From Cellulophaga sp. HaHa_2_95 (lineage in GTDB: Bacteria > Bacteroidota > Bacteroidia > Flavobacteriales > Flavobacteriaceae), in NCBI RefSeq assembly GCF_019278565.1, contig NZ_CP058988.1, positions 3,100,001 through 3,164,000 on the forward strand: DNA of 64,000 bases. The letters run 5' to 3'. Positions 19,184-27,359 of the stretch are shown piece by piece (position 1 is the first letter of the stretch; every line of letters begins with the position of its first letter). Made by a program: the position numbers and the translations under genes. Below the pieces are notes generated by a model. It did no database searches. It was not told the origin of the DNA and saw nothing but the letters and a program-made list of their open reading frames with translations.

Positions 19184-19627
19184 ATGAAAAAACTAATTTT
19201 CTTTTTGGTATTCTTTATGGTTGCCATAAGCCATGCTCAGAAATTTGATTTCACTATTGACCATACTACACTTATTGTCAGTGATTTAAAAACTACGGGC
19301 GATTTCTACCAAAAAGTTATCGGTTTAAAAGAAATAGACCATCCTACCAAAGATCTTGGATTCAGGTGGTTTTCTATCCAAGGAAATACGCAGCTCCATT
19401 TAATATACAAAGCAGATGTAGTAATGAAAAAGCATAAATCTAGTCATGTATGCTTATCAACGTCGCAATTAGATGAATTCATACAAAATTTAGAGCAGAA
19501 TAATATCTCATATGAAGATTGGCCCGGTACAAAAAGTGGTATTACTTTGCGTGCCGATGGTGTAAAACAAATCTATATAACAGATCCTGAAGGTTATTGG
19601 ATTGAGATAAACGACGCAAAACATTAA
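19184..19627 (+). CDS. VOC superfamily (glyoxalase-like) protein with signal peptide
   Basis: 147 residues. After a clear signal peptide (MKKLIFFLVFFMVAISHAQ), a single vicinal-oxygen-chelate module follows (FDFTIDHTTLIVSDLKTTGDFYQKVIGL, then GVKQIYITDPEGYWIEIND). The metal-ligand pattern (His in DHTTL, His in QLHLIY, Glu in WIEI) resembles glyoxalase/dioxygenase VOC enzymes, but export is unusual for the family. It begins a run of tightly spaced genes, with pirin 5 bp downstream. Confidence 0.85.
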   Translation: MKKLIFFLVFFMVAISHAQKFDFTIDHTTLIVSDLKTTGDFYQKVIGLKEIDHPTKDLGFRWFSIQGNTQLHLIYKADVVMKKHKSSHVCLSTSQLDEFIQNLEQNNISYEDWPGTKSGITLRADGVKQIYITDPEGYWIEINDAKH

Positions 19628-19632
19628 GCCCT

Positions 19633-20628
19633 ATGAGCACTATAAAATCTGTTTTTCCATTAGGCTTTCCATGGCAAACGCAAGATCCTTTTTTATTCTG
19701 CGTATACCACTTAGATCATTATCCGGAAGGAAATGAAGAGCTGGGACCTAAAGCATCCTTGGAAGGCAGAACTTTAGGAAACAATTTTTCTTTAAAAGAC
19801 GGTTGGCGTATGTATCACGGGAAAACCGTTCCTGGTTTCCCTGCACATCCGCACCGTGGTTTTGAAACTATAACTATAGTGAATAAAGGCTATTGTGATC
19901 ATTCGGATTCTCTTGGTGCTGCCGGACGTTTCGGTATGGGAGACGTACAATGGATGACTGCAGGCCGCGGCGTACAACACTCAGAAATGTTTCCATTATT
20001 GAGTACTGACACCCCAAACCCGCTAGAAATGTTTCAAATCTGGCTTAATTTACCTCAGAAAAACAAATTTGTTGCCCCCTATTTTTCCATGCTCTGGCAT
20101 GAAGATATTCCGATAATAAAAACCGAATCTAGCTCCGTAAAAGTAGTTACAGGAACCTATAATGAACATGCAGCATTAGACCCTGCCCCGAATTCTTGGG
20201 CTGCAGATAGCGCCAATGAAGTGGCTATCTGGAATATACATGTAGATGCAAGTAGAACCTTTACCTTACCAAAAGCAAAAAGTGATGTCACTAGAACTTT
20301 GTATTTTTATGAAGGAGATCGTATTGTAATGGATGGACAAACGATTACTCCAAATCATGGTATTATTGTAGATGCTTCGGAAGCTATTGAAATAAAAGTA
20401 TTGGGTAAAAATGCCCACTTTCTAATGCTACAAGGAAAACCTATTAAAGAACCTATTGCCAAATACGGCCCTTTTGTTATGAATAGTGATGAAGAGATTC
20501 AACAAGCCATGCAAGAGTATCAATTAACCCAATTTGGTGGATGGCCTTGGCCTCAGGCTGCGAATGTACATGATAAAAGTAAAGGTAGGTTTGCAAAATA
20601 CCCAGATGGAACTATTGTAGAAAAATAG
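19633..20628 (+). CDS. Pirin family protein
   Basis: 331 residues, bicupin. The N-terminal cupin carries the pirin metal-binding signature FPAHPHRGFETITIV and, further on, GRGVQHSEMF. The C-terminal pirin domain ends in GPFVMNSDEEIQQAMQEYQ. Pirins act as quercetinase-like dioxygenases or redox-sensitive regulators; which applies here is unknown. The gene is coupled to the VOC gene before it and the DUF695 gene 11 bp after. Confidence 0.92.
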   Translation: MSTIKSVFPLGFPWQTQDPFLFCVYHLDHYPEGNEELGPKASLEGRTLGNNFSLKDGWRMYHGKTVPGFPAHPHRGFETITIVNKGYCDHSDSLGAAGRFGMGDVQWMTAGRGVQHSEMFPLLSTDTPNPLEMFQIWLNLPQKNKFVAPYFSMLWHEDIPIIKTESSSVKVVTGTYNEHAALDPAPNSWAADSANEVAIWNIHVDASRTFTLPKAKSDVTRTLYFYEGDRIVMDGQTITPNHGIIVDASEAIEIKVLGKNAHFLMLQGKPIKEPIAKYGPFVMNSDEEIQQAMQEYQLTQFGGWPWPQAANVHDKSKGRFAKYPDGTIVEK

Positions 20629-20639
20629 ATTAGTAATTT

Positions 20640-21740
20640 ATGAGTTTTTTAAAATCGTTATTTAATAAAAAAGATGCCGAAGCTCCGGCTCCCCTAACAT
20701 ACCAAGATTTTTGGACCTGGTTTCAAGAACATGAAAAAGCTTTCTATGAGATCATTAAAAGTGGTAATGATATCGAACAAAAATTCTTTGATGTTTTAGG
20801 TCCAAAATTAAATGAACTAAAGGAGCATACTTTTTGGTACTTATCTGGCATGTCTGATGATACCACGGCAGAACTTATTTTAACGGCAGATGGCAATTTA
20901 AAGCATATTCCTTTTGTGGAAGAACTTGCTGCTTCCGCGCCTGTTCTTAAGAATTGGAAAATTACTTCTTTAAAACAACCCAGTTCCTCTAGTACCTTCG
21001 GTATTAAAATGAATGATTATACATTTAGTGAAGAAACTATGAGTTTCTACGCCCACGAAATTCCGGAAATGCCAGATCAAATAGAACTGACTATTCTACA
21101 TACCGCGTATACTCCCGAAAATGAATCTCATATTTCTCATGGTGCATACATCCTATTAGATAATTTCTTAGGAGAATTAAATTGTGTCACTACTATAGAT
21201 CATATTAACTTTAAGAATACCGAAGATGCCGAAAAAGAGCTTGTTCCCTTAGCCAAGCTAAAAGACTTCTTACTTTGGCGTGAAAAAGAATTTATTGAAA
21301 AGTATGAAGGTTTACGTCATAATACCGAAAAAGATAGTTATTCTAGTTTTAACGGTACCTTAAAAAACGGACTCCCTATTATTGCCATTGTCAATACAGA
21401 TATATTGCAATGGAATGCTAAAGCGTCTCACCCTTGGATTGCCATTGCTATTTTTAAGTTTGAAGGAGATGACAACAACGGTATGCCAGACGATGAAACA
21501 TACCATTTATTAAATACGTTAGAAGACCGTATTATGTTAGAATTAAAAGATTCTGATGGCTACATTAATATTGGTAGAGAAACTGCAAATTCTACAAGAG
21601 AAATTTACTTTTCTTGCCATGATTTTAGAAAACCCGCTATAGTTTTCGACCAGATACAAAAAGAAAATAAAGAACTAATCAGTTTTGATTTTGAGATTTA
21701 TAAAGATAAATATTGGCAGACGTTCAATAAATATCTTTAA
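20640..21740 (+). CDS. DUF695 domain protein
   Basis: 366 residues, cytosolic, with no signal or membrane span. An N-terminal part (YQDFWTWFQEHEKAFYEIIKSG) is followed by a C-terminal DUF695-like region (GLPIIAIVNTDILQWNAKASHPWIAIAIFKFEGDDNNGMPDDETYHLLNTLED...SREIYFSCHDF). The function is unknown. It lies in the same transcriptional run as pirin. Confidence 0.65.
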   Translation: MSFLKSLFNKKDAEAPAPLTYQDFWTWFQEHEKAFYEIIKSGNDIEQKFFDVLGPKLNELKEHTFWYLSGMSDDTTAELILTADGNLKHIPFVEELAASAPVLKNWKITSLKQPSSSSTFGIKMNDYTFSEETMSFYAHEIPEMPDQIELTILHTAYTPENESHISHGAYILLDNFLGELNCVTTIDHINFKNTEDAEKELVPLAKLKDFLLWREKEFIEKYEGLRHNTEKDSYSSFNGTLKNGLPIIAIVNTDILQWNAKASHPWIAIAIFKFEGDDNNGMPDDETYHLLNTLEDRIMLELKDSDGYINIGRETANSTREIYFSCHDFRKPAIVFDQIQKENKELISFDFEIYKDKYWQTFNKYL

Positions 21741-21771
21741 AAAACAGCTTAGGAAAACAAAAAAAAAGAAA

Positions 21772-22341
21772 ATGAAAAAAGAAATGGATCAAATGATGTG
21801 TTTAGATATTTATCTATCCTCATTAACAGAACAAGAAAATAAAGATATTACTGTTCGCATTAAACCGGCAAAAAAAGGCGCTATGGCTCCACTATTAAGT
21901 TGGGATCTTCATATTGACAACTTTCACAATCTAGCCCTACAATCTAAGCAAGAAACTGCTGTTCGGGCGTTTGAAAAAATTGCTAAAAAATTACAATGGG
22001 AAAATGACATTTCTTCTCTTTTTGAAAACCAAGAATTTGAAGCATTAGTAATTACTGATTTACACAAAAAAATCGTTTGGGTAAGTGACGGATTTTCTGA
22101 AATGACCGGATATACCAAAAAATTTGCATTAGATAAAACTCCAGCTTTTCTTCAAGGCGCAGAAACTACGGCGGAAGTAAAATCTCGTATCAGCGCAAAG
22201 ATTAAAAAAGACGAACCTTTTACAGATATCATTGTCAACTACAGAAAAGACAACACCTCTTATAAGTGCGAGATTAAAATTATACCTTTATATACCGAGA
22301 AAACAACACATTATCTAGCCTTAGAACGTCAAGTAGTATAA
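21772..22341 (+). CDS. Single PAS domain protein, LOV-like but lacking the reactive Cys
   Basis: 189 residues from the ATG at 21772; the frame is open further upstream but that part overlaps the previous gene. Residues about 90-185 form a PAS fold (LVITDLHKKIVWVSDGFSEMTGYTKKFALDKTPAFLQGAETT). In LOV photosensors this loop is GRNCRFLQG; here it is DKTPAFLQG, so the adduct-forming Cys is absent. There is no output domain after the PAS domain. A redox or protein-interaction role is an inference. Confidence 0.75.
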   Translation: MKKEMDQMMCLDIYLSSLTEQENKDITVRIKPAKKGAMAPLLSWDLHIDNFHNLALQSKQETAVRAFEKIAKKLQWENDISSLFENQEFEALVITDLHKKIVWVSDGFSEMTGYTKKFALDKTPAFLQGAETTAEVKSRISAKIKKDEPFTDIIVNYRKDNTSYKCEIKIIPLYTEKTTHYLALERQVV

Positions 22342-22412
22342 GTAATTCCTTACTCCAATAAAAGATAATTTTTGAATACTATTCTGCACTTCTAATTCCT
22401 AAAATAATCCTG

Positions 22413-23249
22413 ATGAAATTATTTTCAAAGTTATCGTCCCTCCTTATTACGTGTATCCTTATGTATAGTTGCCAAGAAAACCAAAAGGAAGCCCCTACTG
22501 CCTTGGAAAATAGGCAACGTATAGAACTGGTCACAAATAAAGGAACTATGGTGCTAGCCCTTTATAATGATACGCCACTTCATCGTGACAACTTCATTAA
22601 CCTAGTACAACATAAGGCCTATGACAGCCTTCTATTTCATAGAGTTATCTCCAATTTTATGATTCAGGCAGGAGACCCTGAAAGCAGAAACGCAAAAGCT
22701 AAAGACACTTTAGGAGAAGGTGATGTTCCTTACCGTGTCAAGGCAGAATTTTTGCCTCATCTTTTTCATAAAAAAGGGGTGTTGGCTGCTGCCCGTGATG
22801 GTAACCCAGAACGCGCCTCTAGTGGAATGCAATTTTATATCGTTCAAGGAAAAATATATAATGATAGCCTGTTAACGATTGCAGAAAAGAGAATAAACGG
22901 ATGGTTAGCAGAAGATTATATTAGAAAAGACCGTGCGCACAGCTATCTTTTAGATTCACTACAGCATTATAGCGCTAGCGGAAATACTACAAAATACATG
23001 CTATACAAAGATAGCATTACTAACTGGGCAGCACATGCTGAGGAATTTAAAGCCTATACTATTCCTGAAGCTCAGCGCGCAGTTTATAAAACACTTGGGG
23101 GTGTACCTCATTTAGATCAGAATTATACTGTTTTTGGGGAAGTTATTGAAGGCCTAGCTACCATAGATTCTATTGCAACTACAATAACTGGAGAATTCGA
23201 CCGGCCTATTGATGATGTACGCATTATAGCTATGCGTTTAATTGAGTAA
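22413..23249 (+). CDS. Cyclophilin-type peptidyl-prolyl isomerase lipoprotein
   Basis: 278 residues with a lipoprotein signal (LLITCILMYSCQENQ). The cyclophilin core begins IELVTNKGTMVLALYNDTPLHRDNF and continues with FHRVISNFMIQAGDP and SSGMQFYIVQGK. About 70 helical residues are inserted before the last strands (NYTVFGEVIEGLATIDSI), a layout common in Bacteroidota secreted cyclophilins. It would assist folding of exported proteins in the periplasm. Confidence 0.9.
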   Translation: MKLFSKLSSLLITCILMYSCQENQKEAPTALENRQRIELVTNKGTMVLALYNDTPLHRDNFINLVQHKAYDSLLFHRVISNFMIQAGDPESRNAKAKDTLGEGDVPYRVKAEFLPHLFHKKGVLAAARDGNPERASSGMQFYIVQGKIYNDSLLTIAEKRINGWLAEDYIRKDRAHSYLLDSLQHYSASGNTTKYMLYKDSITNWAAHAEEFKAYTIPEAQRAVYKTLGGVPHLDQNYTVFGEVIEGLATIDSIATTITGEFDRPIDDVRIIAMRLIE

Positions 23250-23419
23250 ATCTAAAATTAGTTTTAATATACTTAAACCATATACTATAAAACAACCTAT
23301 AATTTTACCTGCGGTTCATCGAAAAAAATAAAAATAAGTATTTTTAGAAGTAAGCAAACCCATTTTCTATACGTTACTAATGATAGAATTCCCAAACCAA
23401 CCCTATCATAACCATCGTC

Positions 23420-24190
23420 ATGGATAAATTTCTACGAATTTTAAAACCTGTTAAAGTATATGCGAAGCATGAAGCTAAATCTAAAATAATTAAAGAACTA
23501 CAGCCCGATGAACTTATTTCTTTTAACCGTGAAAAAAGAAGAAATAAAGAGAATTGGATGGAAATTTATCTTGAAAAAGATACAGTTGGGTACCTAAAAA
23601 AAGATAGTGATGCCTTTTTTCGTTGCAGTTTTGCCAGCTTAAATGACGAAATATCTTCTGGGTTTAACTACGAATATAAAACCGAAGACGCATCTAAGAT
23701 AGATACTCTTTTTCATCAAATAGGCACCCTCAACAAAGAACAACATACTGTAGAAACTATTGAGGTAAAAACAATAGATGATTCTGACGAGAAAAAAATG
23801 GCGCAACTACAACTAGAATATAATGCAGACATTATCAATGTTATTCCTGTAGTGTTCACCAAAAAAAGCGAATTCTATGTAACCAATGACGCCGTAGCAA
23901 ACAAGAGTTTATTTATTGAAGTAGATAACCGCCAAGGCAAAAAAGGGTATTTATTAAAAACGACCAATTATACCAATACAGAAGATAAATGGGTGGCTCC
24001 TTTTGCCATAACGGTAGCGATACTTACCGTTATAGGAATTTTCATGGCTTTTCTAGCTTCTGGATGGCTTGTAGTAAGCGGACTCATGTTTATTGTAGGG
24101 ATTGGAGTTGCTTTTGTATTGATTTTTGTGATGCAAATATTGATCCTAATTCTCAGGGGAATCTTCCATCATATTAGAAAACGCTTGTAA
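23420..24190 (+). CDS. SH3-like domain protein with two C-terminal membrane spans
   Basis: 256 residues. The N-terminus (FLRILKPVKVYAKHEAKSKIIKELQPDELISFNREKRR...WMEIYLEKDTVGYLKK) looks like a bacterial SH3-type beta barrel. A middle mixed region follows, and residues about 193-250 contain two strongly hydrophobic spans. The function is unknown. A terminator follows 13 bp after the stop. Confidence 0.6.
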   Translation: MDKFLRILKPVKVYAKHEAKSKIIKELQPDELISFNREKRRNKENWMEIYLEKDTVGYLKKDSDAFFRCSFASLNDEISSGFNYEYKTEDASKIDTLFHQIGTLNKEQHTVETIEVKTIDDSDEKKMAQLQLEYNADIINVIPVVFTKKSEFYVTNDAVANKSLFIEVDNRQGKKGYLLKTTNYTNTEDKWVAPFAITVAILTVIGIFMAFLASGWLVVSGLMFIVGIGVAFVLIFVMQILILILRGIFHHIRKRL

Positions 24191-24203
24191 AGACAAGACC
24201 TAA

Positions 24204-24236
24204 AAAAACCGCAAAACTATTGCTTTGCGGTTTTTA
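24204..24236. terminator. Intrinsic terminator, convergent genes
   Basis: AAACCGCAAA and TTTGCGGTTT form a hairpin with an eight-base loop, flanked by A and T runs. It lies between the convergent SH3-like gene and murA. Confidence 0.8.
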
Positions 24237-24256
24237 TATAGTACTAATTAAGATCA

Positions 24257-25567
24257 CTAAGACACACGTGTAATTTTTGCGCCAATAGCACGTAAACGTT
24301 CATCTATATTTTCATAACCTCTATCTATCTGTTCTATATTATGAATCGTAGAGGTTCCTTTTGCAGACAATGCTGCAATTAATAAAGAAACTCCTGCTCT
24401 AATATCTGGAGAAACCATGGTTGTTGCTTTTAAGGTAGACTCAAAGTTATGTCCTATAACGGTTGCTCTATGCGGATCACAAAGAATCACTTTAGCCCCC
24501 ATATCTAACAATTTATCTACAAAGAACAAACGGCTTTCAAACATTTTTTGATGCACCAATACTTCTCCTTTGGCTTGCGTAGCTACTACTAGAATGATAC
24601 TCAATAAATCTGGTGTTAAACCAGGCCATGGAGCATCTGCAATGGTCAAAATAGAACCGTCTATATAGTTCTGTATCTCATATCCGCTCATATGAGCCGG
24701 AATATAAATATCATCACCTTTACGTTCAATTGTAATTCCAAGTTTACGAAAAACGGTAGGTATTTGTCCTAAGTCATCCCAACTTACATTTTTAATCGTA
24801 AGCTCACTTCTTGTCATAGCAGCAAGACCAATCCAGCTACCAATTTCAATCATATCTGGCAACATTGTATGTGATGTTCCTCCTAATGTATCTACCCCTT
24901 CAATAGTAAGTAGATTAGAACCTACTCCACCAATTTTAGCACCCATACGGTTCAGCATCTTACAAAGTTGCTGTAGGTAAGGTTCACAAGCGGCGTTATA
25001 AATTGTTGTTGTTCCTTCGGCAAGAACAGCAGCCATTACAATATTTGCGGTACCGGTAACAGAGGCTTCATCTAAAAGCATGTACGTACCTTTTAGTTTT
25101 TTAGCCTCTACACCGTAAAAATGTTCTTCTTTGTTGTAACGAAACTTAGCTCCTAAGTTTATAAAACCTTCAAAGTGGGTATCAAGTCTTCTTCTACCAA
25201 TCTTGTCTCCTCCTGGTTTAGGAATGTATCCTTTTCCAAAACGAGCCAATAATGGCCCTACTAACATAATAGATCCACGCAATCCGCGTCCGTCTTCTTT
25301 AAACTGATCTGATTGTAAGTACTCTAGATTTACGTCATCTGCCACAAAACTATAAGAGCCTTTTCCTTTTTTTTGGATTTTCACACCCAAATCTTCGAGT
25401 AAAGCAATTAGTTTATTAACATCAATAATATCTGGGATATTATGTATCGTTACAGGTTCTGCCGTTAGCAGTACAGCACATAATATTTGTAGTGCTTCGT
25501 TTTTTGCACCTTGCGGTGTAATGTCACCATGAAGTTGATGACCGCCTTCAATTTTAAATGTTCCCAT
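24257..25567 (-). CDS. murA: UDP-N-acetylglucosamine 1-carboxyvinyltransferase
   Basis: 436 residues. It adds enolpyruvate to UDP-GlcNAc, the first committed step of peptidoglycan synthesis, in the cytosol. EPSP-synthase-like signatures include GDITPQGAKNEALQILCAVLL, RGSIMLVGPLLARFG and the C-terminal GVSLLIAALSAKG...RGYENIDERL. The loop that holds the fosfomycin-reactive Cys in most bacteria (PGGCAIG in E. coli) reads PGGDKIG here, with Asp at residue 121. Known MurA enzymes with Asp here are active but not alkylated by fosfomycin. The DUF4290 gene lies 16 bp upstream and is probably cotranscribed. Confidence 0.95.
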   Translation of the reverse strand: MGTFKIEGGHQLHGDITPQGAKNEALQILCAVLLTAEPVTIHNIPDIIDVNKLIALLEDLGVKIQKKGKGSYSFVADDVNLEYLQSDQFKEDGRGLRGSIMLVGPLLARFGKGYIPKPGGDKIGRRRLDTHFEGFINLGAKFRYNKEEHFYGVEAKKLKGTYMLLDEASVTGTANIVMAAVLAEGTTTIYNAACEPYLQQLCKMLNRMGAKIGGVGSNLLTIEGVDTLGGTSHTMLPDMIEIGSWIGLAAMTRSELTIKNVSWDDLGQIPTVFRKLGITIERKGDDIYIPAHMSGYEIQNYIDGSILTIADAPWPGLTPDLLSIILVVATQAKGEVLVHQKMFESRLFFVDKLLDMGAKVILCDPHRATVIGHNFESTLKATTMVSPDIRAGVSLLIAALSAKGTSTIHNIEQIDRGYENIDERLRAIGAKITRVS

Positions 25568-25583
25568 TTAATGTATCGGATTA

Positions 25584-26258
25584 TTAATAACGCTTCTTAC
25601 CGCGATTATTATTTCTATTATTTGTATTTTTTTTGTTGTTAGAGCGATTAGAATTTTGTTTCGCCGGTCTGTTTTTTAGGAACTGACCGCTATCTGTCAG
25701 GTGCTCTTCTGTGGCTGCCAAATCTATCTCGCCATCACTTAGTTCATGCAAGTGCTTAAAAATAATCTTATCTTCAACGGTATCTTTGTTCCAGTTTAGA
25801 TAACATTTTTTCATGTGATTGGCAATAGCATATTCTAAGCCATCACGCTTATCACCTTTTTCCCAAGACATAGCCACATCAATCATTTGCTTAATATTAT
25901 TTCCGTAGAAACGATATTTAGGAAAATTTTGCGGATATCCTAAAGGCTCAGGACGTTCTTGAAGCATTTCCTTCGTCGTCACTGGGTAAGGAGAATCTAC
26001 CTTCAACTTAAAATCAGACATAATAAACAGCTGATCCCATAATTTGTGTTGAAAATCTGGAACATCTCTAAAATGAGGTTGCAAATTACCCATCACACTA
26101 ATAATAGCTTGTGCTATTTTATTACGTTCTTCATCATCTTCTATGCTCATAGCATAGTCTACCATTTTCTGGAAATGACGCCCGTATTCCGGAATAATAA
26201 GCTGCGGACGCTCCGTGTTGTACTCTAGATTGAATACTTCGTTGTTAGCTAAATTCAA
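25584..26258 (-). CDS. DUF4290 domain protein
   Basis: 224 residues, cytosolic. The start (FNLEYNTERPQLIIPEYGRHFQKMVDYAM) and MSWEKGDKRDGLEYAIANHMKKCYLNWNKD match the DUF4290 family, which in Bacteroidota is often next to murA. The C-terminal 35 residues are a low-complexity Asn/Lys/Arg tail, perhaps nucleic-acid binding. The function is unknown. Confidence 0.85.
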   Translation of the reverse strand: MNLANNEVFNLEYNTERPQLIIPEYGRHFQKMVDYAMSIEDDEERNKIAQAIISVMGNLQPHFRDVPDFQHKLWDQLFIMSDFKLKVDSPYPVTTKEMLQERPEPLGYPQNFPKYRFYGNNIKQMIDVAMSWEKGDKRDGLEYAIANHMKKCYLNWNKDTVEDKIIFKHLHELSDGEIDLAATEEHLTDSGQFLKNRPAKQNSNRSNNKKNTNNRNNNRGKKRY

Positions 26259-26345
26259 ATTGAAAAGTTTTTCTTAATAATTATAAAGAGGAAAGTATGC
26301 TCTTAAAGCATGCAAAATAACAAAATTCTGTTAGATATGCTAAGA

Positions 26346-26633
26346 TTACAAAGATATTAAACCTTCTACACCTGCAACCTTCTTATAATAAGCAATAATT
26401 GCATCGGCAGAATCTAAACGTAAGCTTATAGAAACACTCGTAAATTTTCCGTTTTTAGATAATTTATTAATCACCACTGCATCTGTATCATCAAATGCAC
26501 TTTCTATTTCTTTTACACCCGTGCCTGCTGTAGGCACTATAAATTTATATAAATAAGTAGTAGGAAAGGTGCTTGTTTCTACAAGACGCTCTTTGAGCTT
26601 GTCGTAGAACTCTTTTTCTTTATCGGTATCCAT
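26346..26633 (-). CDS. DUF493 family protein
   Basis: 95 residues with the ferredoxin-like DUF493/YbeD pattern: FYDKLKERLVETSTFPTTYLYKFIVP, then KFTSVSISLRLDSADAIIAYYKKVAGVEGLISL. It is probably a small regulatory ACT-like protein; no specific partner is visible. Confidence 0.85.
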   Translation of the reverse strand: MDTDKEKEFYDKLKERLVETSTFPTTYLYKFIVPTAGTGVKEIESAFDDTDAVVINKLSKNGKFTSVSISLRLDSADAIIAYYKKVAGVEGLISL

Positions 26634-26789
26634 AAAAGTCTTTTTACAAAGATAATCTGATTTTTTTTGATACCATAAATTGAGCCCTATTTTATAAGAC
26701 TATCTTATAGGGCACCCGTTTTTTTAATGCACAAATACTTCCTAAAACGAAACATTTGTAGCGCATGTGGCAATACTATATCATTTGAT

Positions 26790-26797
26790 TACTTTTG
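26790..26797 (+). promoter_or_regulatory. Candidate -7 element for the ATPase-recQ-fmt operon
   Basis: TACTTTTG matches the Bacteroidota -7 consensus TAnnTTTG. It lies 20 bp before the TTG start chosen for the ATPase gene and argues against translation of the longer upstream frame from 26727. No well-spaced TTG -33 box is evident. Confidence 0.4.
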
Positions 26798-26816
26798 TGC
26801 TTCTAAAAAAAATGTA

Positions 26817-27359
26817 TTGAGCACAAGAAAAGTTGTAATTGCAGGCGGGCCAAGCACAGGAAAGACTTCTGTGGTACATGGTATAGAAAAAGCAGGTTTT
26901 AAATGTTTCCATGAAATTTCAAGAGAAATAACACTTCAAGCAAGAGAAGAAGGTATTGAACAGTTATTTTTAACAGATCCCTTACTGTTTAGTCAGCGTA
27001 TTTTAGAGGGCAGAAAATCGCAATTTATAGCTTCTGAATCACTTACCGATCCCCTTGTTTTTTTTGATCGTGGCCTACCAGATGTAGTTGCTTATTTAGA
27101 TTGTTTTGGCACTGAATATCCAAAAACATTTTCAGAAATTTGTGATGCCCATCCATACGATACGATATTTTTATTACCTCCTTGGAAAGAAATACATACG
27201 TCTGATAATGAACGTTATGAGAATTACGAAGAAGCCTTACAGATTCATAATTGTTTAGAAAAAGCATACCAAAGTTTTGGGTATTCCATTATTGAAGTAC
27301 CCAAAGTTTCTGTTGAAGAACGAGTAGCTTTTATTATAGAAGAATTAAAATTAAATTAG
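26817..27359 (+). CDS. P-loop AAA-type ATPase/kinase-like protein
   Basis: 180 residues from a TTG start at 26817. The Walker A motif (VVIAGGPSTGKTSVV) then sits near the N-terminus as usual, and a promoter-like box lies just upstream. A longer frame from 26727 would add 30 residues with two Cys pairs. The family (ATPase/NTPase resembling thymidylate kinases) continues with EISREITLQAREEGIEQLF, VFFDRGLPDVVAYLDCFG and YDTIFLLPPWKEIHTSDNERYE. The substrate is unknown. The stop overlaps the recQ start by one base. Confidence 0.75.
   Translation: MSTRKVVIAGGPSTGKTSVVHGIEKAGFKCFHEISREITLQAREEGIEQLFLTDPLLFSQRILEGRKSQFIASESLTDPLVFFDRGLPDVVAYLDCFGTEYPKTFSEICDAHPYDTIFLLPPWKEIHTSDNERYENYEEALQIHNCLEKAYQSFGYSIIEVPKVSVEERVAFIIEELKLN

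Noticed and set aside
26727..26816. N-terminal extension of the ATPase with two Cys pairs
   Set aside because: The P-loop would be shifted 30 residues inward and a TAnnTTTG box lies inside this stretch; the TTG at 26817 fits better.
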